Positions 26,313 to 35,562 are shown, numbered from the stretch's first letter. The stretch: 64,000 nt of DNA from Xenorhabdus kozodoii (GCF_002632875.1 NZ_NJCX01000006.1:118935-182934), one strand, 5' to 3'. Translations and numbers: made by a program. Notes: generated by a model from the sequence alone, not told the origin.

Positions 26313-27347
26313 CTAGAGGCTCCAGCGTTGAGTATCAGGGAAAAAATTGGGGATGATATATCGACCCGGTATCTGCTGATTTTTTTGGTAAATAAACATC
26401 GCCAAACTCAGATCAAGCACGCCGATCCCAAAAGGAGAAAAAATGGTCGCTTTGGTTTTATCAAGCGTTATTTCACCCTTTATTATTTGTGCCAGAGTAC
26501 CGTTGATAAAACAGCGGTGACCATATTTTTGCTCAGCCAGATGAGGTGAAGTATTGGCTTTCATGCAATGGTTAATATCGTCTAATACGTTATTACTTGC
26601 GTAAATAATTTCCGGGGATAGATCACGCAAGGAAATATTGAGAACCAACTGATGGGGAGCGAATGTCTTTTCATCCGTGATATGGGGTGAGGCTGCCGTT
26701 GTTGTGAAAACCACAATATCGGCAGCTAACGCTTCGACCTGGCCTGCAGCCGCCCGTACCTGATAGAAATCTTGTACATTGATATTACTAATAAAACTAT
26801 CACGATATTCTACAGAGATATCGTGAACTAACACATCATCAAACTGCCATCCTTCATGTTTAAAAAAGGCCATAATAGTTCTGGCTATCAAGCCGCCACC
26901 AATTATCGACAAGCTTTTGGCTTGCTTACCCGCAGGCCCAAGGTGATTGGCGGCTAATACGGCAGAAGCAGCGGTACGGGCAGCGCTGATTTGGGAGGCT
27001 TCCAGACATGCGAACGGGTAACCTGTCTCATAATCATTTAACAAAATAACCGCTGAAGCGCGTTGCAAGTTTGATTCGATATTACGCGGATAACTGGCAA
27101 TCCATTTTATACCAGAAACAGAGATATTTTCCTCTGGATTATCAATAGCGGCCGGTAACGCGATAATCCTTGCTTCCGGTTTATTTTTAAAACGTAGAAA
27201 ATAACTGTCAGGATTCTCCGTTTTACCTTGATGGTGAGTCAAATAACTCTGGCAAACCAGACTGATAATTTCAGGCCGAGAAGAGGAGATAACTTGATTG
27301 ATAAAATCGCCAGTAATAACTTCAAAATTCATTTGTTCGTTAGACAT
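26313..27347 (-). CDS. ddaB: 2,3-diaminopropionate biosynthesis dehydrogenase, SbnB-like (DdaB-like)
   Basis: 344 residues from the ATG at 27347, with AAGGAG eight bases upstream. It belongs to the ornithine cyclodeaminase/mu-crystallin family: substrate-side ALPAAI and GIKWIASYPRNIE, lid DYETGYPFACLEAS, and the NAD-binding Rossmann motif IIGGGLIAR. SbnB oxidises N-(1-amino-1-carboxy-2-ethyl)-glutamate to release 2,3-diaminopropionate and 2-oxoglutarate. It is coupled to the SbnA-like gene, the two together forming a complete route to diaminopropionate, the core of dapdiamides. Confidence 0.88.
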   Translation of the reverse strand: MSNEQMNFEVITGDFINQVISSSRPEIISLVCQSYLTHHQGKTENPDSYFLRFKNKPEARIIALPAAIDNPEENISVSGIKWIASYPRNIESNLQRASAVILLNDYETGYPFACLEASQISAARTAASAVLAANHLGPAGKQAKSLSIIGGGLIARTIMAFFKHEGWQFDDVLVHDISVEYRDSFISNINVQDFYQVRAAAGQVEALAADIVVFTTTAASPHITDEKTFAPHQLVLNISLRDLSPEIIYASNNVLDDINHCMKANTSPHLAEQKYGHRCFINGTLAQIIKGEITLDKTKATIFSPFGIGVLDLSLAMFIYQKNQQIPGRYIIPNFFPDTQRWSL

Positions 27348-27367
27348 ATTCTTTAACTCCTTCCATA

Positions 27368-28336
27368 TCAACATGTTTTTTCAGTCATTTTCCAACGGGT
27401 GTCAAACGTGAGGTTACACCATTCATCGTTATAAACGGTATCGAGGTAATTACTGCCCATATCGGGTGAAATCGCGACCACAAGGGCATCTTTTGGGATA
27501 TCAGGCTGAAGGCGTTTTACTGCGGCTAATACAGTACCCGTAGAAGCACCCGCAAGATAACCGAAACGACGCGCAGCATCGCGGCAGCTTGCAACAGTTT
27601 CTGCTTCAGGGATCTGAATCAACATATCGACGCGACTTTTGTCAAAAAAATGGGGCTGTACGCTGGAACCAAGTCCTGGCAAATAACGTGGGCTACCGGG
27701 TGTACCAAAGGTAACAGAGCCGATAGAGTCAACGGCGATGAGTTGGGTTGCAGGGGAACAGCGGCGAAAAAAATTGGCACACCCCATCAACGTTCCCGTA
27801 GTGCCAGCGCCAATGAATAGATAGTCAACTTTGCCAAATTCGGTCAAAATAGATTTGGCTGTCATTTCGGAGTGTACTGTCGGATTAGCCATATTTTGGT
27901 ATTGGTTTAACCAAATAAGATCAGGATCCTGTTTTATAGCGGAACGAATGTATTCCAAACGATTGCCTAGATAGCCGCCTTGTGCATCTTTTTTTTCAAT
28001 AATTACGATAGCCGTCCCCAAAGCGCGCATCATTTTAATATTCTGCAAAGACGTATTTTTATCTACTACACAGGTAAAATGTAATCCTTTTGACGCGGCA
28101 ATAATGCTCAATGATAGCCCAAGATTACCAGAGCTTGACTCAATAAATCGCTTTGTTTTGTCTAATCCTTTGTTGGCAATGGCATCGCTGATAAGTGCGA
28201 TGGCCGTTTTCATTTTTATGGAGCCACCAGCATTCAATCCTTCCACTTTGATAAAGAGATCGGTATGATCACAAAATTTATTAAATTTTATGAAAATATT
28301 ATCGTTAATTATCTTATCCACTGAGCTAAACTGCAT
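27368..28336 (-). CDS. ddaA: PLP-dependent N-(2-amino-2-carboxyethyl)-glutamate synthase, SbnA-like (DdaA-like)
   Basis: 322-residue cysteine-synthase-fold enzyme. The Schiff-base lysine is Lys41 in NAGGSIKMK, the substrate loop is SSSGNLGLSLS, and the cofactor-phosphate loop is GAGTTGTLMG. It lacks the regulatory extension of cystathionine synthases. SbnA-type enzymes replace the phosphate of O-phospho-L-serine with the amino group of glutamate. It is the first gene of the operon; AGAGGA precedes the ATG. A 103-bp repeat copy starts 37 nt upstream and will lie in the leader or promoter. Confidence 0.88.
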   Translation of the reverse strand: MQFSSVDKIINDNIFIKFNKFCDHTDLFIKVEGLNAGGSIKMKTAIALISDAIANKGLDKTKRFIESSSGNLGLSLSIIAASKGLHFTCVVDKNTSLQNIKMMRALGTAIVIIEKKDAQGGYLGNRLEYIRSAIKQDPDLIWLNQYQNMANPTVHSEMTAKSILTEFGKVDYLFIGAGTTGTLMGCANFFRRCSPATQLIAVDSIGSVTFGTPGSPRYLPGLGSSVQPHFFDKSRVDMLIQIPEAETVASCRDAARRFGYLAGASTGTVLAAVKRLQPDIPKDALVVAISPDMGSNYLDTVYNDEWCNLTFDTRWKMTEKTC

Positions 28337-28373
28337 AATTCCTCTTTATTATAAATATATAAATTTAATTTCT

Positions 28374-28476
28374 ATACCAATCCAACTTCAAGTTGCAGTT
28401 TGCAAGCCAATGAGAGTGCTTATATCTCCCCGCGTAGCGGGGAGATATAAGCTGCATCTTGAAAGGCGACGGGTAT
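28374..28476 (+). repeat. 103-bp palindromic repeat (MITE-like), copy C
   Basis: Starts ATACCAATCC and ends with a diverged terminus, GACGGGTAT. The central CTCCCCGC-GTA-GCGGGGAG hairpin is intact. It lies immediately upstream of the dapdiamide-like operon. Confidence 0.9.
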
Positions 28477-29008
28477 ATACTTAGAGTGATTAGTGATTTA
28501 TTCAGTAATAGATATTAATTTGCTCAATATTTTATCGGTACAATATAATATGTTGTTTATCTTATAATAAATATTTTCAGGTTAAATTACGCAGTTCCGG
28601 TTCCCAAATATTGACAGATGATGTCATATAACACCCCCTTGGAGTTAGGAAGATAAGAACGTTATCATGTAAATATACAAAAATCTGGGGGGGATAATTT
28701 AGGGTGTTGTAATTCGTTGATATTGATATTGCACAGTGAATTGTGTAATAGCTTGATCCTAAGCAACCCACGTTTTTGCATCACCAATCGTTGGGGATTA
28801 TAACGACAACCCGATAGCTCTCATCAAACCTTGAACTTCTGCAAAAGAGTTCCTGCTGGTTACCGAGCTGAAACTGGAGTACGGAAATTTCGGTGGCTCC
28901 GGCGTACAACCCCATCATCTTTACTATCCCCTAAGCATAACCCCGCAATGTTCATCAAGTAATTCTCTTGTTACCAATCCTATTTTTTATATCCAAGGAG
29001 GCTTAAAT
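28477..29008. other. Intergenic region upstream of the MFS pseudogene
   Basis: No supported gene. A plus-strand frame is open from about 28840 into the MFS start but has no coding character I can recognise. The region must hold promoters for the minus-strand operon and the plus-strand MFS gene. Confidence 0.4.
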
Positions 29009-29702
29009 ATGCCACCACGTACTGTTTTGCCTATCTTTTCATTCGTTGTATTTCTCATTGGCGCGACAGAATTTATGTTATCACCTATGCTCAAGCCCTT
29101 GGCCGAGGCATTTAAAACAACAACAGATAAAGCTGCTTGGCTGGTATCGGGTTATGCCTTTGCTTATGCCCTTTCAGCACCTATTTTTGGTTGGTTATCT
29201 GATCGGATCAATCGACGTAAATTATTACTGGTATCCTTACTGTTTCTTTTTCTTGATGGACTAGCATTGACGATAGCCCCCAATTTAGCGATTGCTGTTG
29301 GGTTACGCATTTTTGGCGGCATTGCTTCTGCTGCGTTGATTCCAACTATTTTTGCGTTAGTTGCCGAAATTTTTCCGTCTGATAAACAAGCGTCAGCGAT
29401 GGGAGTCGTTATGCTTGGTATGACCGCCGGAATTGCAGTCGGGCCTATTTTTGCAGAGGTTCTGACTGAATTATTTGATTGGCAAGTACCATTTTGGGTG
29501 AATGCAGCGGGAGCTCTTTTGTTCTACGTTTTAAGTAAAAAATATATTCCAAACCAGATGAGTGCCAAAAAAAAATCATTCCTTAAAATTTCAATGGAAA
29601 TGGCAGAGAAATTTAGGCCTTCCCCTTATCGCAAAGGGGCTTTGGAATGGCACTGCCGTGTCTGCTTTTATATTGGCCGGCGAGGTCTTGAGATGCATTT
29701 AA
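29009..29702 (+). pseudogene. Frameshifted and truncated MFS transporter
   Basis: A strong AAGGAGG site precedes the ATG. The first ~190 residues are a normal six-helix MFS half (FVVFLIGATEFMLSPM, motif A GWLSDRINRRKLL, GMTAGIAVGPIF). Near 29595-29615 the frame is lost: a neighbouring frame continues GLPLIAKGLWNGTAVSAFILAGEVLR, the usual start of the second half, and then stops at 29702. The open frame reported through 29797 therefore ends in nonsense. About 170 residues of the C-terminal half are gone. It may once have exported the product of the adjacent operon. Confidence 0.75.
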
Positions 29703-29797
29703 TGATGTTAAATAATATTTTGATTCATGCCTACGTTAATTGTATCTTAATTTTTTTTGATGCCTTTGAAAGGCAATACTCAATAAATCAAGTTTAA

Positions 29798-30006
29798 ACT
29801 TATATTTTATTTTCTGTTTTCCTATCAAAAAAGATTATGTTTTTATTTTTGTGTTAATTTAATGGAGATAATTTGCGATTTAAGCATCAATGATTTTAAT
29901 TAGCATTGGGAAATGTTTTGTTTTGTGATAAATATCACGATATTACATTGATTAATTATAGGCTTTAACTGTTTGTTATTTTTTAATTACAGAGGATGTT
30001 GAAATA
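29798..30006. other. AT-rich intergenic region
   Basis: Lies between the MFS pseudogene and the decarboxylase terminator; no feature seen. Confidence 0.4.
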
Positions 30007-30038
30007 AAAAAGAGCTTAAACAAATATAAGCTCTTTTA
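30007..30038 (-). terminator. Terminator of the decarboxylase gene
   Basis: AAAAGAGCTTA and TAAGCTCTTTT arms with an 8-nt A-rich loop; T-run on the minus strand. Symmetrical, so it may also work on the plus strand. Confidence 0.8.
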
Positions 30039-30099
30039 AAATTAATAACTGATTTTCAATTGGTTAAACAATATTGATGAACATTTAGGCTTGTGTTCA

Positions 30100-32049
30100 T
30101 CAATCAATAAATGGTACGTCTAATTCTAATCTTAACCGTGATTTTCTCTCTTCTTCATCGACAATCTGGTCTAATTTTTTAATAAAGATAGCCTGAAGTT
30201 GCTGCCAGAACTCTTCAAAGTGCTCTTCATTGCGTAAGCAATAAGTCATTACTGCCGCCCGTAATACGTAGATATTGCGAACCTTTTCCCATTCGCTACG
30301 GCTAAAACCACATTTCTCCACATAGTGCCATGGTGTATCACCATATTCCTTATAATCTAATATGGTTGATGATGTGAGAAAATCGTTGGTATAAGCACGT
30401 CCGGCAGAATATGAACACAGCTCGTATAGACGCTTATTAAGCGCATTTTGGTTACTCAGGCTTTCGTTGCCGATTTTCTTAAACGTAAAGTTTATCATAT
30501 GAAAATCAGGGGATGAAAAAGCATGCACTTCAAATAGATGTTTACCGATTTTTATCGGTGGTAAATTTGCTAATTTATTCAATAACCTCTGTGCTGTGAC
30601 AATACCAGCCGCAATGATTTTCCCATACCCATTAATATTTAAAGGTAACAGACGATGCGCCGCCCAAAGTGCTGCTGCTGTCGCCCCCGATTTTGAACCT
30701 TCCATAATAGATGAGCCAAGAATTCCCCGATTGATAAGGTTTGGTTTATCATCACGGTCTTCAAATACATATGCTGCATGTGAAGAGATCAATTTGAGAA
30801 TACGTTTGTCTTTCATGCAGATGGCGCCTGCGGCGTATTGAATAAAGCCAACTTTATGCGGATCTACGGTAATCGAATCAACGTCTTTCAATGCCTTGAA
30901 ACTTTGATAAACTTCGGGTTTGGGCCAACTGATGTTTTCCGGCATGATCCCCGCCGAACGGTGGTAACTGGCTAGCTCATCATATTCTACAAATTCTCCT
31001 TGCTCATTAAGGAGCATGGAACAAGCATATCCTGCATAAGCGGCATCAACGTGAATATAGAATGATTCGCCATAACGTTCCTCGCACTCTTTCCTCAAGG
31101 CAATGACTGCATCAATGCGATCAATGGCGCCAACCTCTGTCGTTCCCACCACAGCAATCATCGCCAGGATTGGTTCACCTTGTTCAATTAATTCAAGGAT
31201 GATTTTCCGCATTTGGGCAACGTCAGTTTGATAATTGTCATTTACCGGTAATGGAATAATGTTTTCTTGACCAATGCCGAAAATATCGGCAGCTTTCATC
31301 CAAGAATAGTGCTTGGATTGTGGAACCAGTAATTTGCCTAGGATTTCCGCCTTAACGCCAGTCCCCCGACATGTCATATCGCGAATTTCTTCAAACAATC
31401 CACGTTGTTGCAATTCCGTCATCAAATTCAATAGTTCAGCGGTTGGCATATTTTTCAATTGCCGGGATGTCTTATGTTCGATGAGATCTTTTGCTTTAGG
31501 GTGTTGAGATATCGCAAAGGACAAAGTTTTTAAGTTCCTGGCTACCCACAATCCTTCATAGTTAGCCACTGTGCCGCCAGAAGTAATATGTCCCCAGGAT
31601 TTCTGAGGGTCATAGCCAAACATGCGGCAGAGATCTAACCCTGACTCAAGCTCTAACTCTGTTGTTGTCGGGGATGCTTCATAACTACAGTTATTCGGGT
31701 TGTACATCATGGCCATAACGTAGGCAAGATTAGAAACCATTAAGGTATCGCTGCTGATATGGCCGAGGTAACGGGGAGAAAAGAAAGGAATAGACGTGTT
31801 TTTCAGTTTTGCTGAAAGCTGATTTAAGATCCCTTCTGTACGATAAAGCGTTTCTCTATAGTTATGTTCATAGCGATCAACGGATGTGACTAAGGTTGAA
31901 TCTTCGGGATGAAAACCTGAGCGCCAATGTAAATGTTCGCTTACTGCATAATCCATCATCTCTCTAAAAAAACTCGCGTTCTCTGATTTTGGACCTAAAA
32001 ACAACGCATCTACATTTAAATTAGGATGAAAGGGTTTATTCATAATCAT
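30100..32049 (-). CDS. Group II PLP decarboxylase, tyrosine-decarboxylase-like
   Basis: 649 residues, the long form of group II decarboxylase found in bacterial tyrosine decarboxylases of the Enterococcus TyrDC type (~620 aa). Shared blocks are the N-terminal LNVDALFLGPKSEN, GHISSDTLM, EASPTTTELE, GHITSGGTVANYEGLWVARN, LVPQSKHYSWMKAADIFGIG, VHVDAAYAGYA-type, the Schiff-base lysine in TVDPHKVGFIQYAAG, and VLRAAVMT near the end. It would remove CO2 from an aromatic amino acid, most likely tyrosine giving tyramine, perhaps also DOPA or phenylalanine. No tyrosine/tyramine antiporter is adjacent, unlike lactic acid bacteria, which suggests a biosynthetic role. Flanked by long gaps. Confidence 0.8.
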   Translation of the reverse strand: MIMNKPFHPNLNVDALFLGPKSENASFFREMMDYAVSEHLHWRSGFHPEDSTLVTSVDRYEHNYRETLYRTEGILNQLSAKLKNTSIPFFSPRYLGHISSDTLMVSNLAYVMAMMYNPNNCSYEASPTTTELELESGLDLCRMFGYDPQKSWGHITSGGTVANYEGLWVARNLKTLSFAISQHPKAKDLIEHKTSRQLKNMPTAELLNLMTELQQRGLFEEIRDMTCRGTGVKAEILGKLLVPQSKHYSWMKAADIFGIGQENIIPLPVNDNYQTDVAQMRKIILELIEQGEPILAMIAVVGTTEVGAIDRIDAVIALRKECEERYGESFYIHVDAAYAGYACSMLLNEQGEFVEYDELASYHRSAGIMPENISWPKPEVYQSFKALKDVDSITVDPHKVGFIQYAAGAICMKDKRILKLISSHAAYVFEDRDDKPNLINRGILGSSIMEGSKSGATAAALWAAHRLLPLNINGYGKIIAAGIVTAQRLLNKLANLPPIKIGKHLFEVHAFSSPDFHMINFTFKKIGNESLSNQNALNKRLYELCSYSAGRAYTNDFLTSSTILDYKEYGDTPWHYVEKCGFSRSEWEKVRNIYVLRAAVMTYCLRNEEHFEEFWQQLQAIFIKKLDQIVDEEERKSRLRLELDVPFID

Positions 32050-32482
32050 GTAACCTTTTAATTGGTTATTGTGTCTTAAATTAAATATTTATTATTAATA
32101 GATTGTTTTTTATTTTCTGTTTTTAATGACAAATGCCTTGCGAAGGTGAAAGCCCCCACAGTAACTAACTGAAAATAAATTGTTTGCTTTTCGATCATTA
32201 CAATTGCATGAAAAACATTCTGCAACATATTACCGAATTAATCTATTTTATATCTATCTAAAATATATTTCTTAGAATATTAATAATAGGTTAATAATTA
32301 ACTTTAAAATTGTGCACTAGCACAAAGAAATGAAAATAATATCTTATATGGCCATATTGGGAATATTTTTTATAAAATGATAAAGAGGGTTATTTTTATA
32401 CACAACAGGAATCGTGACGTTGTCACAGATTCTGTTGTGTCGAGTGGAGAAAGAAAGGAATAGGATAATCAAGGGAGGTAAT
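32050..32482. other. AT-rich gap with one hairpin
   Basis: Contains an inverted repeat at 32400-32440 (ACACAACA and TGTTGTGT outer arms, GTGAC/GTCAC inner arms) of unknown role, and the decarboxylase promoter region. Confidence 0.45.
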
Positions 32483-32593
32483 ATGATTTATCGGTCATAT
32501 ATTTCACATAATAAAAAATGTATATTGATTGATCATCTCAGCAATGAACATGAAGGCAGATCCTATAATAATAAAATGATTATTAATCAATGA
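32483..32593 (+). CDS. Possible 36-aa small ORF
   Basis: ATG preceded by a near-perfect Shine-Dalgarno, AAGGGAGGT, six to seven bases upstream. The peptide is polar, has one Cys, and overlaps the 3' end of the dmsC-like gene on the opposite strand. No family recognised. The ribosome site is the only evidence. Confidence 0.2.
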   Translation: MIYRSYISHNKKCILIDHLSNEHEGRSYNNKMIINQ

Positions 32594-33370
32594 ATTAACT
32601 CTGTTTCTCCAGAGAGGGCAAGTCCAGATTACCATTGCAATAATATAGAGACACCATGAAAGCATTCTTAATCCAAAGGCGCTTTTGATATTGAATTCAG
32701 ATTGTTGTGGAAAAATGGCATTATCATTAACTATCGTGATTTCCGCTAACCACTCCATATAAGCCGGATGCTCAATCAGTCGCATGGTGATGCTAATAAA
32801 AACAACTAACAGGGCAACCATTACCAATTTGACAGGCAACTTTCCTCGGAGATATTTCCCCAGTGGATAGGCAATAAATGATAACGCCAATGCAGGTCCT
32901 AACGTAAATACTGCGCTATAAAATAGAAAATAGGTGTTAATGTTTGCCCATGTGATCATGGCACTATTGACATAAATAATCGCCATAAAATAGAGGTCGG
33001 TTAAACCAATAAACCCAATTATCAACATGATATAAACATGTGCGCGTTTTTTGATTACAAAATAGAGTGTGTATAAAGCCAGCAAACCAAAATAGATGGC
33101 AGCAAGAATTGTTTCTATATTGACCCATTCCTGTATTACGTTCTGTAATGCATGATAAACACTAAATGGGTATTCTATCATGTTTAAAGAAGCAGCCAGC
33201 GCTATCCCTGCCAATATACTGCTGACCAATAATGCCCTAAGTAATATTTTTTGTACAAAAAATATGCTTAACTCATGCTTAAACCAGTAAATATAAATTC
33301 CGCTCATCAATACAAGCCCTACCGAGCTTTGTGCTACCATTGTAAAGGCAATTAACGACCACTCACTCAT
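32504..33370 (-). CDS. DmsC/YnfH-like membrane anchor subunit, orphan
   Basis: 288 residues with eight predicted transmembrane helices and the plan of DmsC-type anchors of DMSO reductases. It starts MSEWSLIAFTMVAQSSVGL, comparable to DmsC HEWPLMIFTVFGQ, and ends in a helix with AEMINQYTFF (DmsC: AGELIGRGVFY). DmsC anchors DmsAB and oxidises menaquinol. No catalytic or iron-sulfur subunit gene is next to it, so it is either an orphan or serves subunits encoded elsewhere. It is divergent from fnr, the anaerobic regulator. ATG 33370 is preferred over the 33400 start because of this alignment. Confidence 0.7.
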   Translation of the reverse strand: MSEWSLIAFTMVAQSSVGLVLMSGIYIYWFKHELSIFFVQKILLRALLVSSILAGIALAASLNMIEYPFSVYHALQNVIQEWVNIETILAAIYFGLLALYTLYFVIKKRAHVYIMLIIGFIGLTDLYFMAIIYVNSAMITWANINTYFLFYSAVFTLGPALALSFIAYPLGKYLRGKLPVKLVMVALLVVFISITMRLIEHPAYMEWLAEITIVNDNAIFPQQSEFNIKSAFGLRMLSWCLYIIAMVIWTCPLWRNRVNSLINNHFIIIGSAFMFIAEMINQYTFFIM

Positions 33371-33734
33371 GTCAACCCTATTCCATTTATCTGTAACCAA
33401 ATAACATCATCTACGCGTATTATATCCATATATTATTAATTCAATTTCAGTTTGATTGATATATTATATTGAGTAACTAAAATTTTACGCAAATTCTATG
33501 TTAATCCCCCCAATTTTCTTTTTTCACTAAATCCCTTTTCATTAGAGTGAATGCACTGATATTTATGAATTTTCCTTACTTCTCATGGTGTGAAGAGTGA
33601 GGAAGCGTCCTACCATTTTGAATGGTTACTCAGTGATGATAAATACCGTGATTAGTGACGGTATCTTACTCTTATCAGAGCAACCTAAATATGTTAAGTT
33701 TACCCATATCAATCACTTCTAATGAGCACTCCCT
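33371..33734. other. Divergent promoter region of the dmsC-like gene and fnr
   Basis: About 360 nt. I looked for an FNR box (TTGAT-N4-ATCAA) and saw only imperfect half sites (TTGATTGATATA at about 33450). Confidence 0.35.
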
Positions 33735-34490
33735 ATGATCCCGGAAAAACGTATTATTCGTCGGATTCAATCTGGCGGTTGTGCAATCCACTGTCAGGAT
33801 TGTAGCATTAGCCAGCTTTGCATTCCTTTCACCTTAAATGAACATGAACTTGATCAGCTTGATAACATCATTGAGCGTAAAAAACCCATCCAGAAAGGGC
33901 AAACGTTATTTAAGGCTGGTGATACGCTAAAATCACTCTATGCCATCCGTTCTGGGACCATCAAAAGCTACACGATTACCGAAGAAGGTGATGAACAAAT
34001 TACTGGTTTCCACCTTGCAGGCGATTTAGTGGGTTTTGATGCCATCATTAATACTGAACATCCGAGTTTTGCCCAGGCTTTGGAAACGTCAATGGTATGT
34101 GAAATCCCATTTGAAACACTGGATGACCTCTCAGGGAAAATGCCTAATCTCCGCCAGCAAATGATGCGTTTGATGAGTGGGGAAATTAAAGGCGACCAGG
34201 ACATGATCCTGTTACTTTCCAAAAAGAACGCAGAAGAGAGATTGGCGGCCTTTATTTACAACCTGTCACGCCGCTTTGCACAACGTGGTTTCTCACCGCG
34301 TGAATTCCGCCTTACCATGACTCGTGGTGACATTGGTAATTACTTAGGCTTGACGGTTGAGACAATTAGTCGCCTACTTGGCCGTTTCCAGAAAAACGGT
34401 ATTTTGGCTGTCAAAGGTAAGTACATCGCGATCGAAGATATAGATAAGTTATCGGCGTTGGTCGGAAAATCCCCCGCTAACGTGAGTTAA
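33735..34490 (+). CDS. fnr: FNR, oxygen-sensing global regulator
   Basis: 251 residues, essentially collinear with E. coli FNR. The four [4Fe-4S] ligands are present: Cys20, Cys23 and Cys29 in the N-terminal segment and Cys122 in MVCEIP. An additional Cys16 is also conserved. The cyclic-nucleotide-binding-like barrel is followed by a dimerisation helix and a Crp-type helix-turn-helix with recognition helix [12 protein letters not shown] (E-SR specificity residues). Under anoxia it activates anaerobic respiration genes and represses aerobic ones. It is followed by uspE as in other Enterobacterales. Confidence 0.97.
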   Translation: MIPEKRIIRRIQSGGCAIHCQDCSISQLCIPFTLNEHELDQLDNIIERKKPIQKGQTLFKAGDTLKSLYAIRSGTIKSYTITEEGDEQITGFHLAGDLVGFDAIINTEHPSFAQALETSMVCEIPFETLDDLSGKMPNLRQQMMRLMSGEIKGDQDMILLLSKKNAEERLAAFIYNLSRRFAQRGFSPREFRLTMTRGDIGNYLGLTVETISRLLGRFQKNGILAVKGKYIAIEDIDKLSALVGKSPANVS

Positions 34491-34497
34491 ATTTTAG

Positions 34498-34526
34498 GCC
34501 AGATCACTATATTTTACTGATCTGGC
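34498..34526 (+). terminator. Hairpin after fnr
   Basis: Nine-bp arms GCCAGATCA/TGATCTGGC with an 11-nt loop, 8 nt after the stop; no T-run follows. Confidence 0.55.
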
Positions 34527-34608
34527 GTATCCTGCCCCTGTTATAGTTGTCTATATTGGTTTATCTTCTGTATGAAAGCGGCATCCCAGACTCAGCGAGG
34601 AACTCAAT

Positions 34609-35553
34609 ATGGCAAACTACCAAAACCTCATAGTTGCAATTGACCCCAATCAGGATGATCAGCCCGCATTAAGGCGTGCAGTTTATATCGTGCAACGTAA
34701 TGGTGGGAGGATTAAAGCGTTCTTACCTATTTATGATCTTTCATATGAAATGACCACCTTGCTCTCTCCAGAAGAAAGAAGTGCTATGCGAAAGGGAGTC
34801 ATAGGCCAACGAGTCGCTTGGATAAAACAACAAGCCCATTACTATCTTGGATCAGGCATTGATATTGAGATCAAAGTGGTTTGGCATAATCGTCCTTATG
34901 AAGCCATCATTCAAGAAGTCATCACTGGAAATCACGACTTATTATTGAAAATGGCACATCAACATTCCCGCTTGGAATCGATGATTTTTACCCCGCTTGA
35001 CTGGCATTTGCTACGGAAATGCCCTTGCCCAGTCTGGATGGTAAAAGATCAAGTATGGCCAGAGAGTAGTTCTGTTATTGTTGCTGTCAACTTATCCAAT
35101 GAAGAACCTTACCATACTGAACTGAACCTGAAATTGGTGAGTGAAACACAGGATCTTGCCAACCGAATTGTGAAAGACCCCCTGATCCATCTCGTTAGCG
35201 CTTATCCCGCCGCGCCGTTAAATATTGCCACTGAATTGCCTGATTTTGACCCTAATGTGTATAACCATGCATTGCGCGGGCAGCATTTGATTGCCATGAA
35301 AGCGTTGCGCCAAAAATTCTACATTGATGAAAAGCAAACCCACGTTCATGAAGGTGTACCGGAAAACGTGATCCCTGAAATATGTGATGAACTAAATGCT
35401 GGTGTAGTTGTTTTAGGCATTCTTGGTCGAACTGGGTTATCAGCCGCATTTCTGGGCAATACTGCCGAACATGTTATCGATCGACTAAAATGTGATTTAT
35501 TGGCGATAAAGCCAGATGGATTTGTTTGCCCAATCAAGATAGATGAAGAATAA
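34609..35553 (+). CDS. uspE: Universal stress protein E
   Basis: 314 residues comprising two tandem Usp domains (about 1-150 and 155-305). The first begins [22 protein letters not shown], and the second has [27 protein letters not shown], close to the G-2x-G-9x-G motif of Usp domains. UspE in E. coli is linked to DNA-damage resistance, motility and iron metabolism. GAGGA precedes the ATG. Position after fnr is the conserved enterobacterial arrangement. A good terminator follows. Confidence 0.94.
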   Translation: MANYQNLIVAIDPNQDDQPALRRAVYIVQRNGGRIKAFLPIYDLSYEMTTLLSPEERSAMRKGVIGQRVAWIKQQAHYYLGSGIDIEIKVVWHNRPYEAIIQEVITGNHDLLLKMAHQHSRLESMIFTPLDWHLLRKCPCPVWMVKDQVWPESSSVIVAVNLSNEEPYHTELNLKLVSETQDLANRIVKDPLIHLVSAYPAAPLNIATELPDFDPNVYNHALRGQHLIAMKALRQKFYIDEKQTHVHEGVPENVIPEICDELNAGVVVLGILGRTGLSAAFLGNTAEHVIDRLKCDLLAIKPDGFVCPIKIDEE

Positions 35554-35562
35554 CGTACTGGT

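Noticed and set aside
33440..33480. FNR box in the fnr promoter region
   Set aside because: Only one good half site; the second half does not match ATCAA at the required spacing.
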